Assembly: GCA_012516295.1 (NCBI GenBank)
Contig: JAAYWU010000280.1
Coordinates: forward strand, 1 to 13,104
Origin: Clostridiales bacterium
GTDB lineage: Bacteria; Bacillota; Clostridia; Oscillospirales; Acutalibacteraceae
Direction of reading: 5' to 3'
DNA length: 13,104 nt
Below the pieces are notes generated by a model. The model was not told the DNA's origin and did no database searches. It saw nothing but the letters and a program-made list of their open reading frames with translations. The position numbers and the translations under genes were made by a program. Below, piece after piece: positions 1 through 7,198 of the stretch. Each line of letters opens with the position of its first letter. Positions within the stretch are counted from its first letter, which is position 1.

Positions 1-1721
1 CGAAAAGGAAGAAAATAAGAATCCGGTTGGATGTGGTGTCCGAAAAGTTGGGAATACCGGTTGTCGGCACAAGCGCGCGGAGCGGGAAAGGGCTGAACCG
101 CTTGATGGATGCGGTTTCCGCCCTGACTTCACAAAAATGCGAACCGCATCCGTTGGTTATCACCTATGGGGAGGAAATCGAAAAGGCCGTTTCCATCCTG
201 GAACCTGCCGTTCAAAGGGCTTTGCAAGGGAAATTAAACAGCCGTTGGGTCGCTTTGAAGCTTTTGGATGGGGATACCAGCATTCTGGACGCATTGAAAA
301 AACATCTTCAATACGATATCCTCGCCAATCGGGAAATAGCGGAATGCCTGGAAAAGGCGTGGCAATCGCTGGATGAAAGCGGGATCCCGCCCGAGATGTT
401 CCGGGACAAAATTGTCACGAAAATCGTGCAGACCTGCGAAGAAATCGGCCGGTGCGCAGTGGTTTATGAACAGCGGGAGTATGCCGCACGCGACCGGAAA
501 ATCGATAAAATACTTACTTCAAAAGCAACGGGCATCCCGATTATGCTGCTCTTGCTCTGCGGTATATTCTGGCTGACGATCACCGGCGCCAATTATCCGT
601 CGGAGCTGATCGCAAACGGCCTGTTTTGGGTGGAAGACCGGTTGTCCGAGCTTTTCACAGCGGCCAATGCCCCGCTTTGGGTAAAGGGGCTGTTAATAGA
701 CGGCTGCTACCGGACGCTGGCATGGGTGGTTTCCGTTATGCTGCCGCCAATGGCGATTTTCTTCCCGCTGTTTACCCTGCTGGAGGATTTGGGATACTTA
801 CCGCGCGTTGCTTTCAATCTGGATTATTTTTTCCGAAAAGCATGTGCGCATGGCAAACAGTCACTAAGTATGTGTATGGGATTTGGGTGTAACGCCTGCG
901 GCGTGATTGGCTGCCGGATTATTGACTCTCCCCGCGAGCGCCTGATCGCAATCCTTACCAATAATTTTGTTCCGTGCAACGGGCGGTTCCCAACGCTCAT
1001 CGCGGTGATCACCATGTTTTTTGCGGGCGGGGCGGCGGGCCCTTTTCAATCGCTGGTTTCAACGCTGATGTTAACCGCGGTCATTGTTTTGGGCGTAATC
1101 ATGACTTTGCTCATTTCCAAACTATTGTCGAAAACCATCCTGAAAGGAATGCCGTCCTCCTTTCATCTGGAGCTTCCGCCGTACCGCAAACCGCAGATCG
1201 GAAAGGTAATCGTGCGCTCCATCTTTGACCGTACGCTCTTTGTCCTTCGCCGGGCGGCGGCGGTTGCGGCGCCGGCCGGGCTGGTTATCTGGCTGATGGC
1301 GAATCTGAAAGCGGGCGATTCCAGCATCCTTACGCTATGCGCGGATTTCCTTGATCCGTTTGCGCGGCTGATCGGGCTGGATGGCTATATCCTCATGGCT
1401 TTTATCCTGGGCTTTCCCGCCAATGAAATTGTGTTTCCCCTTATTATTATGAGCTATATGGCGACCGGCGCTTTAACGGATTATGAAAGCCTGGCGCAAT
1501 TGCACACCCTGCTTATCGACCACGGGTGGACCTGGCTTACGGCTATCTGTGTAATGCTGTTTTCTTTGATGCACTGGCCCTGCGGGACAACATGCCTGAC
1601 GATAAAAAAGGAAACGCAGAGCATGAAATGGACCTTGCTGTCCTTCGCGCTTCCTACGGTTTCCGGATTGGCCGTATGTTTCTTCGTGGCAAATACCGCC
1701 CGGCTTTTTGGGTTGGCCTGA
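1..1721 (+). CDS. feoB: Ferrous iron transport protein B, 5'-truncated by window edge
   Basis: FeoB is the inner-membrane Fe(II) permease with a cytosolic G-protein domain. The frame is open to the left edge, so the true start lies outside; the TTG at 27 is internal. The missing part would be the first ~130 residues, with the G1-G4 motifs. What remains starts at the end of the G domain, with the G5-type motif GTSARSGKG (69-95). It continues through a helical GDI-like segment and then several hydrophobic segments. Two Gate regions are recognisable: GFGCNACGVIGC (879-914) and NNFVPCNGRFP (960-992), which follows SPRERL. The second is the Cys-Asn-Gly version I associate with clostridial FeoB; enterobacterial FeoB differs there. 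The family stretch FPLFTLLEDLGYLPRVAF is also present. The gene ends with TGA, and its length fits a FeoB of about 700 residues. feoA could lie upstream, off the window. Confidence 0.95.
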   Translation, partial: KRKKIRIRLDVVSEKLGIPVVGTSARSGKGLNRLMDAVSALTSQKCEPHPLVITYGEEIEKAVSILEPAVQRALQGKLNSRWVALKLLDGDTSILDALKKHLQYDILANREIAECLEKAWQSLDESGIPPEMFRDKIVTKIVQTCEEIGRCAVVYEQREYAARDRKIDKILTSKATGIPIMLLLLCGIFWLTITGANYPSELIANGLFWVEDRLSELFTAANAPLWVKGLLIDGCYRTLAWVVSVMLPPMAIFFPLFTLLEDLGYLPRVAFNLDYFFRKACAHGKQSLSMCMGFGCNACGVIGCRIIDSPRERLIAILTNNFVPCNGRFPTLIAVITMFFAGGAAGPFQSLVSTLMLTAVIVLGVIMTLLISKLLSKTILKGMPSSFHLELPPYRKPQIGKVIVRSIFDRTLFVLRRAAAVAAPAGLVIWLMANLKAGDSSILTLCADFLDPFARLIGLDGYILMAFILGFPANEIVFPLIIMSYMATGALTDYESLAQLHTLLIDHGWTWLTAICVMLFSLMHWPCGTTCLTIKKETQSMKWTLLSFALPTVSGLAVCFFVANTARLFGLA

Positions 1722-1767
1722 ATCGTAGGAACGGGCTGTTTATGCGCAAGTTTTTGTGCTTTCGGTA

Positions 1768-1802
1768 CGGATGAAGCGGATGGGCGCAATTGCTTCATCC
1801 GC
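1768..1802. repeat. Two mutually exclusive inverted repeats between feoB and the GTPase gene
   Basis: GGATGAAGC (1769-1777) pairs with GCTTCATCC (1792-1800); a flanking C1768-G1801 pair makes a 10-bp stem with a 14-nt loop. Alternatively GCGGATG (1776-1782) pairs with CATCCGC (1796-1802). Both stems use the same 3' arm, so only one can form at a time. No T-run follows, so a standard Rho-independent terminator is not supported. The 3' arm overlaps the proposed -35 box at 1790-1795, so the repeat could act as a DNA operator or as a weak processing or termination structure for feoB mRNA. The function is unknown. Confidence 0.5.
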
Positions 1803-1818
1803 CGGAACATGGTATATT
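1790..1818 (+). promoter_or_regulatory. Probable sigma-A promoter of the GTPase-NYN gene
   Basis: TTGCTT (1790-1795) and TATATT (1813-1818) are 17 bp apart, the optimal spacing. The -10 matches the consensus at 5 of 6 positions, the -35 at only 3 of 6. Transcription would start near 1825, about 45 nt before the ATG at 1871. The match is moderate and the call is by eye. Confidence 0.45.
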
Positions 1819-1824
1819 AAAACT

Positions 1825-1842
1825 GCCGGGGTAAAAACCGGC
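1825..1842 (+). promoter_or_regulatory. Small hairpin at the predicted 5' end of the GTPase mRNA
   Basis: GCCGG (1825-1829) can pair with CCGGC (1838-1842) around an A-rich loop. If transcription starts near 1825 this is a 5'-terminal stem-loop, of the kind known to protect mRNA ends from decay in Firmicutes. That role is inference. Confidence 0.3.
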
Positions 1843-1844
1843 AA

Positions 1845-1874
1845 ATGAATTTGTTGTTTGGGGAAAAAGTATGA
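1845..1874 (+). CDS. Possible 9-codon leader ORF overlapping the GTPase start
   Basis: ATG at 1845 opens a nine-codon frame (MNLLFGEKV) whose TGA stop (1872-1874) overlaps the ATG of the GTPase gene as ATGA. Such overlaps usually mean translational coupling. Leader peptides are known upstream of ribosome-protection genes such as tetM, but this one is very short and has no clear Shine-Dalgarno; GGGG at 1828-1831 is far upstream and within the hairpin. It may be chance. Confidence 0.25.
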   Translation: MNLLFGEKV

Positions 1875-4531
1875 AAAAGCTGGTTGTTGGGATATTAGCC
1901 CACGTGGACGCGGGAAAAACCACCCTGTCGGAAGGGCTGCTCTACCGGAGCGGGCGCCTGAAAAAGCTGGGACGGGGCGATCATCAGGATGCGTTTCTGG
2001 ACACCGATGCCCTGGAGCGCGAGCGGGGCATTACTATTTTTTCAAAGCAGGCGTTGTTCACGCTGGGAGAGATGGAAGTCACGCTGCTGGACACGCCGGG
2101 CCATGTGGACTTTTCCAGCGAAATGGAGCGTACGCTGCAGGTGCTGGACTACGCCATCCTGGTCATCAGCGGTACGGAAGGCATACAGGGGCATACTCTG
2201 ACGCTGTGGAAACTGCTGGAACGGCACGGTATTCCGGTGTTCCTGTTTATCAATAAAATGGACTTAGCCGGAGCCGACCGGTCCGGTTTGCTGGAAAATC
2301 TGAAACAGAGATTCCATGACGGCTGTGTGGATTTCGGCGCGACGGGGGATTCCTTTTGGGAAAACGTGGCCATGTGTGACGAGGATGTGCTGACCGGCTA
2401 TTTGGAGCGGGGCAAGGTGACGGATGACGAGGTTGCCTCTCTGATCGCGCGGCGCAGGCTGTTTCCCTGCTATTTTGGTTCCGCGCTGAAGCTCGACGGG
2501 GTGGACGCTTTTCTGCAGGGGCTGGAACGCTACACCCGCTGTCCGGATTATCCGCCTGCGTTTGGCGCGAAGGTCTTTAAAATTGCCCGCGACCCGCAGG
2601 GGAACCGGCTTACCTATATGAAAATTACCGGCGGAAGCCTGAAGGTAACAACGCTGCTGACCAACCGGCGGGAGGGCCTTCCGGAGGAAGTCTGGGAGGA
2701 GACGGTCGACCAGATCCGCATTTATTCCGGCGCGAAGTACATTACGGCGGACGAGGCCCCCTCCGGCACGGTTTGCGCGGTGACCGGGTTGAGCAGGACG
2801 TATTCGGGCGAGGGGCTGGGGATTGAATATGCCTCGGAAAAGCCGGTGCTGGAATCGGTTTTGACTTATCAGGTGCTTCTGCCCGACGGATGCGACACGC
2901 ACGCCGCGCTTTCCAAGCTGACCCAGCTAGCGGAAGAGGACCCGCAGCTCCGTATTTTTTGGAACGAGCACCTGCGGGAAATCCATCTTCAGCTCATGGG
3001 AGAGGTACAGCTTGAAGTTCTGAAACGGCTGATTTCCGAGCGCTTCGGCCTGGAGGTGGAGTTCGGCCCCGGAAACATTGTCTACCGCGAAACGATTGCG
3101 GCGCCGGTGGAGGGAGTGGGGCATTTTGAGCCGCTCCGCCACTATGCGGAGGTCCACCTTCTGATGGAACCGGGCGAGCGGGGAAGCGGGCTTCAGTTTG
3201 ATACCATTTGCAGCGAGGACATGCTCGACCGGAACTGGCAGCGCCTTGTTCTGACCCATTTGAAGGAACGCACGCACCTGGGGGTGCTGACCGGTTCCCC
3301 GATTACGGATATGAAGATTACGCTGGTGGCGGGAAAAGCGCACGAAAAACACACCGAGGGCGGCGACTTCCGGCAGGCGACCTAGCGCGCGGTGCGGCAG
3401 GGGCTGATGTCCGCCGAGTGCATCCTGCTGGAGCCATGGTACGATTTCCGGCTGGAGATTCCCGCGGATTATGTGGGGCGGGCGATGTCGGACATGCTGC
3501 GGATGTCGGGGAATGTTGCCCAGCCGGAGACCGTCGGGAACGAGGTGGTTCTGACCGGTTCCGTTCCGGTGGCGGAAATGCGGGGCTATGCTTTGGAGCT
3601 TACCTCCTATACGAAGGGGCGGGGGAGGCTTTCCTGCACGCTGAAAGGATACGAGCCCTGCCATAATCCGGAGGAAGTTATTGCGGCAATCGGCTACGAC
3701 AGCGAGCGGGACACGGAAAACCCGGCGGATTCCGTTTTCTGTTCCCATGGCGCCGGAGTTGTTGTCAAATGGAATGAAGTGCACAATCATATGCATTTGG
3801 AAAGCTTCCTGAAACCGGAAACGGCGGAAGAGGAGCCGGAAAAATTCCCGTCCGCCGCGCGGCGCACGTCGGCCTATACCGGGTCCCTGGAACAGGACAA
3901 GGAACTGAAAGCCATCTTTGAAAAGACGTACGGACCGGTGAAGGAGAGGCATTTTTACCGGCAGCCGCGGCAGGAGATGGAGGAATCATCCGAGCAGCAC
4001 GCCGCCCAATCCCGCGCTGCCGGCCCGGAGTATCTATTGGTGGACGGTTATAACATCATTTTTGCATGGGAGGAATTGAGCCGGGTGGCCCGGGATAGTC
4101 TGGATACTGCCCGGAATCTGCTGATGGACATTCTCAGCAACTATCAGGGCTTTAAAAAGTGCAATGTGATTTTGGTCTTTGACGCCTATAAAGTTCCGCA
4201 TAATACGGGGGAAGTCGTCCGCTATCACAATATTCATGTTGTGTTTACCAGGGAAGCGGAAACAGCGGACGCGTACATTGAAAAGGTTACCTATGAGATT
4301 GGGAAGAAGCACCGCGTTACGGTGGCCACCTCGGACAGCGCGGAGCAGCTCATTATTTTGGGGCATGGCGCCCTGCGCCTTTCCGCAAAGGCTTTTCGCG
4401 CAGAAATCGAACGCACCCAGGGGCAGATTTCGAAGATTCTGGCTGCAAACCGATGGGAAGGGCAAAAACAGCCGTTTAACCTTCCAAAGGCAAATACACA
4501 GGGGACGGGTCCCAAGCGGGAAAAAGAATAA
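1871..4531 (+). CDS. TetM/EF-G-like ribosomal-protection GTPase fused to C-terminal NYN nuclease domain; one in-frame TAG
   Basis: Read through the TAG at codon 505, this is an 886-residue protein; TetM itself is about 640. The G domain has G1 AHVDAGKTT (10-18), switch I RERGITI (50-56), G3 DTPGHVDF (74-81, catalytic-type His78) and G4 NKMD (128-131). The EF-G-like domains II to V follow to about residue 640, then a charged linker (~640-720), then an NYN domain (721-862). The loop that carries Ser-Pro-Val in TetM is replaced here by a KHTEGGDFR stretch, so classical tetracycline resistance is not assured. ATG 1871 has GGGGA 6 nt upstream. If TAG stops translation, the product is a 504-residue GTPase lacking most of domain IV; the remainder (first in-frame start GTG 3392) has no clear ribosome site. 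Inferred role: ribosome A-site GTPase delivering a nuclease. I recall similar clostridial translation-factor GTPases of this length, some perhaps with this domain. Confidence 0.85.
3383..3385 (+). other. In-frame TAG at codon 505 of the GTPase-NYN gene
   Basis: The reading frame runs GGDFRQAT, TAG, RAVRQGL. Both sides are in the same frame and both align with domain IV of the TetM/EF-G family, so this is a single-codon interruption and not a gene boundary. From memory of clostridial relatives the residue is usually Tyr; TetM has Pro at the aligned place. TAC or TAT to TAG needs one base change. The codon is followed by CGC, and a C after the stop is a weak termination context in bacteria. A true nonsense mutation, an assembly error, suppression or recoding are all possible. 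Confidence 0.95.
4031..4456 (+). other. NYN/YacP (Rae1-like) nuclease domain of the fusion protein
   Basis: This is a domain call within the gene at 1871-4531, residues 721-862. It begins YLLVDGYNIIFAW, the hallmark of YacP/Rae1 NYN proteins. It continues with VFDAYKVPHNTG (Asp771), TADAYIE (Asp800, Glu804) and VATSDSAEQ (Asp822). Together with Asp725 and Asn728 the acidic metal-binding set expected of a PIN/NYN active site is present, so the domain looks catalytically competent. In Bacillus subtilis, Rae1 (YacP) is a stand-alone endoribonuclease that cuts translated mRNA in the ribosomal A site. Here the same kind of domain sits behind a GTPase whose relatives bind that site. The last 24 residues are a polar tail. 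Confidence 0.88.
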
Positions 4532-4537
4532 AATGCA

Positions 4538-4577
4538 GGCTCCGGAATTCCAATTACGGAATTCCGGAGCCGGTTTT
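4538..4577. terminator. Bidirectional Rho-independent terminator between convergent genes
   Basis: A perfect 14-bp stem pairs GGCTCCGGAATTCC (4538-4551) with GGAATTCCGGAGCC (4558-4571) around a 6-nt loop. TTTT follows on the plus strand (4574-4577). On the minus strand the stem is followed by a T-rich tract, the complement of 4521-4535. It serves the GTPase gene from the left and the dehydrogenase operon from the right. Confidence 0.9.
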
Positions 4578-4607
4578 AAGGGATTTATGAGAAGACTGTT
4601 GCTTTCT

Positions 4608-5657
4608 TTATTTCGCGATTCGGATGACAGATTTTACGATATTTGCTTTGTCCTTCACGCTGGAATCCATTGCGTTCTGAATGTCGTCAAAATCAAAGAT
4701 ATTGGTTACGATTCCGTTCAGGTTTATTTTACCGCTTGCAACCGCTTCAATTGCCATGGGATAAATGTTGCGATAGCGGAAAACGGTCTTGAAGGTCAGT
4801 TCCTTGTCAAGAGCAAGGCTCATCGGCATATTGATATAGCCTGTTTTCCCGTATCCTACCAGAACAACATTGGCACCTTTTTTCGCCATGAAAACAGCCT
4901 GCTGCGAAGTGATTTCCGTGCCCGCGGTCTCAATAATCACATCGGCGCCCTTGCCGCCGGTCAATTCCAGCACTCTTTTTACGGTATCCTCTTTGGCGGC
5001 GTTGATCACGCCCGTTGCGCCTAGCTCCATCGCCTTGTCCAGGCGTTTCTGCATAACGTCCGAAACGTAAACCCTGGATACGCCCAACGCTTTCAGCGCC
5101 ATCATGGAAACCAGACCGATACAGCCGGAACCGAGTACCACGGCGGTCTGGCCCATGTGGGCGTCGCCCTGCCGCGCGGCATGAAATCCAACGGCCAACG
5201 GCTCAATCAGCGCGCCTTCCATCGTGCTTACGTTCTCCGGCAGCTTAAAGCACAGTTCCGCTTCATGTGCGACATACTCCTGAAATACGCCGTCATACGG
5301 CGGGGTGGCAAAGAATTCCACATCGGGGCAGAGGTTGTACCGGCCGGATTTGCAGAATTCACAGTGGCCGCAGGTCTTTCCGGGTTCCAGCGCCACGCGG
5401 TCCCCAACCTTCAAATGGGTAACATCCTTGCCGACTTCCACAACAACGCCGCCCGGTTCGTGCCCCAGTACAAACGGGGGATTTACCTTGATGTCACCGA
5501 TACAGCCCATTTCATAAAAATGAAGGTCCGAGCCGCATACGCCGACATATTCCAGCTTTACCAGTACTTCGTTGTCCTTCGGAACCGGGATGTCTCTTTC
5601 GACGAAGCCCATTTTCCCGACCCCGTTCATAACTGCAACTTTCATTTTCCCTTCCAT
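4608..5657 (-). CDS. Zinc-dependent polyol dehydrogenase (xylitol/sorbitol dehydrogenase-like MDR)
   Basis: This is a medium-chain zinc alcohol dehydrogenase of the sorbitol/xylitol dehydrogenase group, predicted to oxidise a polyol to a ketose with NAD+. Catalytic zinc ligands are Cys41 (GVCGSD), His66 and Glu67 (GHE), with Glu152 in IEPLAVG a likely further ligand. The structural zinc lobe is C-x2-C-x2-C-x7-C (Cys96, 99, 102, 110). The Rossmann motif GSGCIG is at 176-181, and the Asp at 200 ending beta-2 favours NAD over NADP. The length of 349 is normal. ATG 5657 has GGAGG 7 nt upstream; a second ATG at 5645 is in frame, but the ribosome site favours the first. It is the last gene of the operon, 17 bp after xylB. 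With the kinase next door the best guess is xylitol or D-arabitol to D-xylulose; the exact polyol cannot be read from sequence. Confidence 0.92.
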   Translation of the reverse strand: MEGKMKVAVMNGVGKMGFVERDIPVPKDNEVLVKLEYVGVCGSDLHFYEMGCIGDIKVNPPFVLGHEPGGVVVEVGKDVTHLKVGDRVALEPGKTCGHCEFCKSGRYNLCPDVEFFATPPYDGVFQEYVAHEAELCFKLPENVSTMEGALIEPLAVGFHAARQGDAHMGQTAVVLGSGCIGLVSMMALKALGVSRVYVSDVMQKRLDKAMELGATGVINAAKEDTVKRVLELTGGKGADVIIETAGTEITSQQAVFMAKKGANVVLVGYGKTGYINMPMSLALDKELTFKTVFRYRNIYPMAIEAVASGKINLNGIVTNIFDFDDIQNAMDSSVKDKANIVKSVIRIAK

Positions 5658-5674
5658 TTTGATACCTCCATTAT

Positions 5675-7171
5675 TTATTTTCCGACTTCCGCTTCAAATA
5701 AATCCTTTGTTCTGCTGTATAATTCCTGATATATTTCGTAGGAAGTTCGGTATTTAACCATTTTGCTCTGATTGGGATAATAGACCTTGCTATCGAATGT
5801 AATATACCGGTTGCAGGCTTCCTGTATGCTGCTGAAGATTCCGGTTCCTGCCCCAGCCATAATGCATGCGCCAAGGCAAGCCTGCTCCTTTACGCAGCTC
5901 ACATGGACTTCCTTTTCAAAAATATCTGCCTGTATCTGGAGCCACACATCGCTGGAGGCTCCGCCACCCGAAGCAATGATACGGTCGCCCTTGATTCCGA
6001 TTTCGTCAAAGATTTGCAGCGAGTCTTTTAGGCTGAAAGCGACTCCCTCCATAACAGAGCGGATTATGTGCCGGTTATCGTGGCGGAGCTGCAGGCCGAA
6101 AAACATTCCCCGGGCTTTCGGGTTCATATGCGGCGTTCGTTCACCGGATAGATAGGGGAGATAAATAAGCCCGTCGCTGCCGGAATCAATTTCTCCAGCC
6201 ATGTTGCTCATCAGCTTGTAATCCTTTATGTGCAGCAATTTGTTTTTCAGCCAGTTCAGGGTCATGCCGCTGCAAAGAGCCGCTCCGTAAACCGTATAGG
6301 CTTTGTCAATAGAGTGGCAGAAGGTGTGCGTGCGCAGCTCGGAATCGTATCCGTCCTTTTTCGAGTAGGTGGAAATCTGCCCGCCGGTCCCGATGTTGGA
6401 AATGATCAGGCCCTCCCGGACCGCGCCGTTTCCAATGCTCTGCGCCGGCTGGTCGCCGGAACCGTAAATGACGGGGATACCCGCCCGAAGCCCGGTTTCC
6501 TTCGCGCATTCTTCCGTAATATATCCGGCAATTTCCGTTGCCTCATGGCACGCGGGGAAAATGGATTCCGGAAGGCCGAAGCGCTTGAGGATATCCCATG
6601 CCCAGTCCCTTTTCCCAACGTCAAAGGCAAGCGAGGCGGACGCGTCCGACGTATCCGTTCCGAAATTCCCGGTCATTTTTAGCCGGATATAATCCTTGGG
6701 ATGCAGTATTTTATAAGTTTTCCGGAAAATGGCAGGCTCGTTCTCTTTCACCCAGAGCAAAGAGGGAAATGCAAAACCGGTGAATGCGCGGTTATGGAAA
6801 ATCTGTGCCATTTCCTCCAGGCTTAGTTTTTTGTTCATTTCCTCGAGCTGCTTTTCCGAGCGCTAATCCAGCCAAATGATAGCCGGCCGAAGCGGAATCC
6901 CGTGTTCGTCCGTTATCACCAGCCCGTGCATTTGTCCGGAAAAGCCGACCGCGGCAATGGAATCAAACGCTTCACGATGCTGTTCTTTCAGCTTTTTCAA
7001 TATGGTTACCGCAGCGTCCCACCACATTTCGGGGGCCTGTTCGGCGTAATTTGCATGGGGTATGCTTACCGTATAGCTTTGCGCAGCCACGTCGAGTACT
7101 CCGCTATCGATATCCAACAGCATTGCCTTTATACTGGAGGTCCCCAGATCGATTCCTAGAATTGTCTTCAT
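5675..7171 (-). CDS. xylB: Xylulokinase (FGGY family), interrupted by one in-frame TAG
   Basis: Read through the TAG at codon 103, this is a 498-residue FGGY sugar kinase, the normal length for xylulokinase, which phosphorylates D-xylulose to D-xylulose 5-phosphate. N-terminal ATP/phosphate motif: GIDLGTSSIKAML from residue 6. The family SGQMHGL motif precedes IIWLD, then TAG, RSEKQLEE. The catalytic-base Asp lies in YGSGDQPAQ (about Asp240), followed by NIGTGGQIS. The adenosine-side motif SGGGASSDVWLQIQAD is also present. ATG 7171 has AAAGGAG upstream at good spacing. If TAG terminates, only the first 102 residues are made. A restart at ATG 6838 would give 387 residues without the N-terminal phosphate-binding motif and so probably without activity. 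Another ketose such as L-ribulose is possible, but the polyol dehydrogenase neighbour supports xylulose. Confidence 0.9.
6863..6865 (-). other. In-frame TAG at codon 103 of xylB
   Basis: On the minus strand the codons read TGG CTG GAT TAG CGC TCG, that is IIWLD, stop, RSEKQ. Xylulokinases of this group usually have Asp-Gln-Arg here, so the lost residue is probably Gln (CAG to TAG, one transition). The downstream frame is fully conserved to the natural TAA at 5675. The next bases (CGC) are the same as after the TAG at 3383. Confidence 0.95.
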
Positions 7172-7198
7172 GGTTTTCTCCTTTAATGATGGGTTGTT

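Noticed and set aside
1768..1802. Rho-independent terminator of feoB
   Set aside because: A good stem exists but no T-run follows on the plus strand, and the repeat overlaps a promoter -35 box.
2264..2902. Minus-strand open frame of 212 codons
   Set aside because: Shadow of the GTPase domain II-III coding region, low-complexity Arg/Gln/Pro-rich translation, no ribosome site noted.
2927..3952. Long open frame (341 codons) on the minus strand opposite the GTPase gene
   Set aside because: It is the antisense shadow of a GC-rich coding region; its translation is Arg/His/Pro-rich, has no recognisable domain, and crosses the TAG site without any gene signal.
3392..4531. Treating the part after the TAG as an independent gene starting at GTG 3392
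   Set aside because: The start falls inside the conserved domain IV, no ribosome site is seen, and the upstream frame continues directly into it; it is the second part of the fusion gene.
1871..4531. Calling the GTPase a tetracycline resistance determinant (tetM/tetO/tetW)
   Set aside because: The domain IV tip differs from TetM, the protein carries an extra nuclease domain, and no mobile-element context is present; drug resistance is possible but not supported.
4179..5024. Plus-strand frame of 281 codons running through the terminator at 4538-4577
   Set aside because: It starts in an alternate frame of the NYN domain and reads through the bidirectional terminator into the antisense of the dehydrogenase; not a plausible gene.
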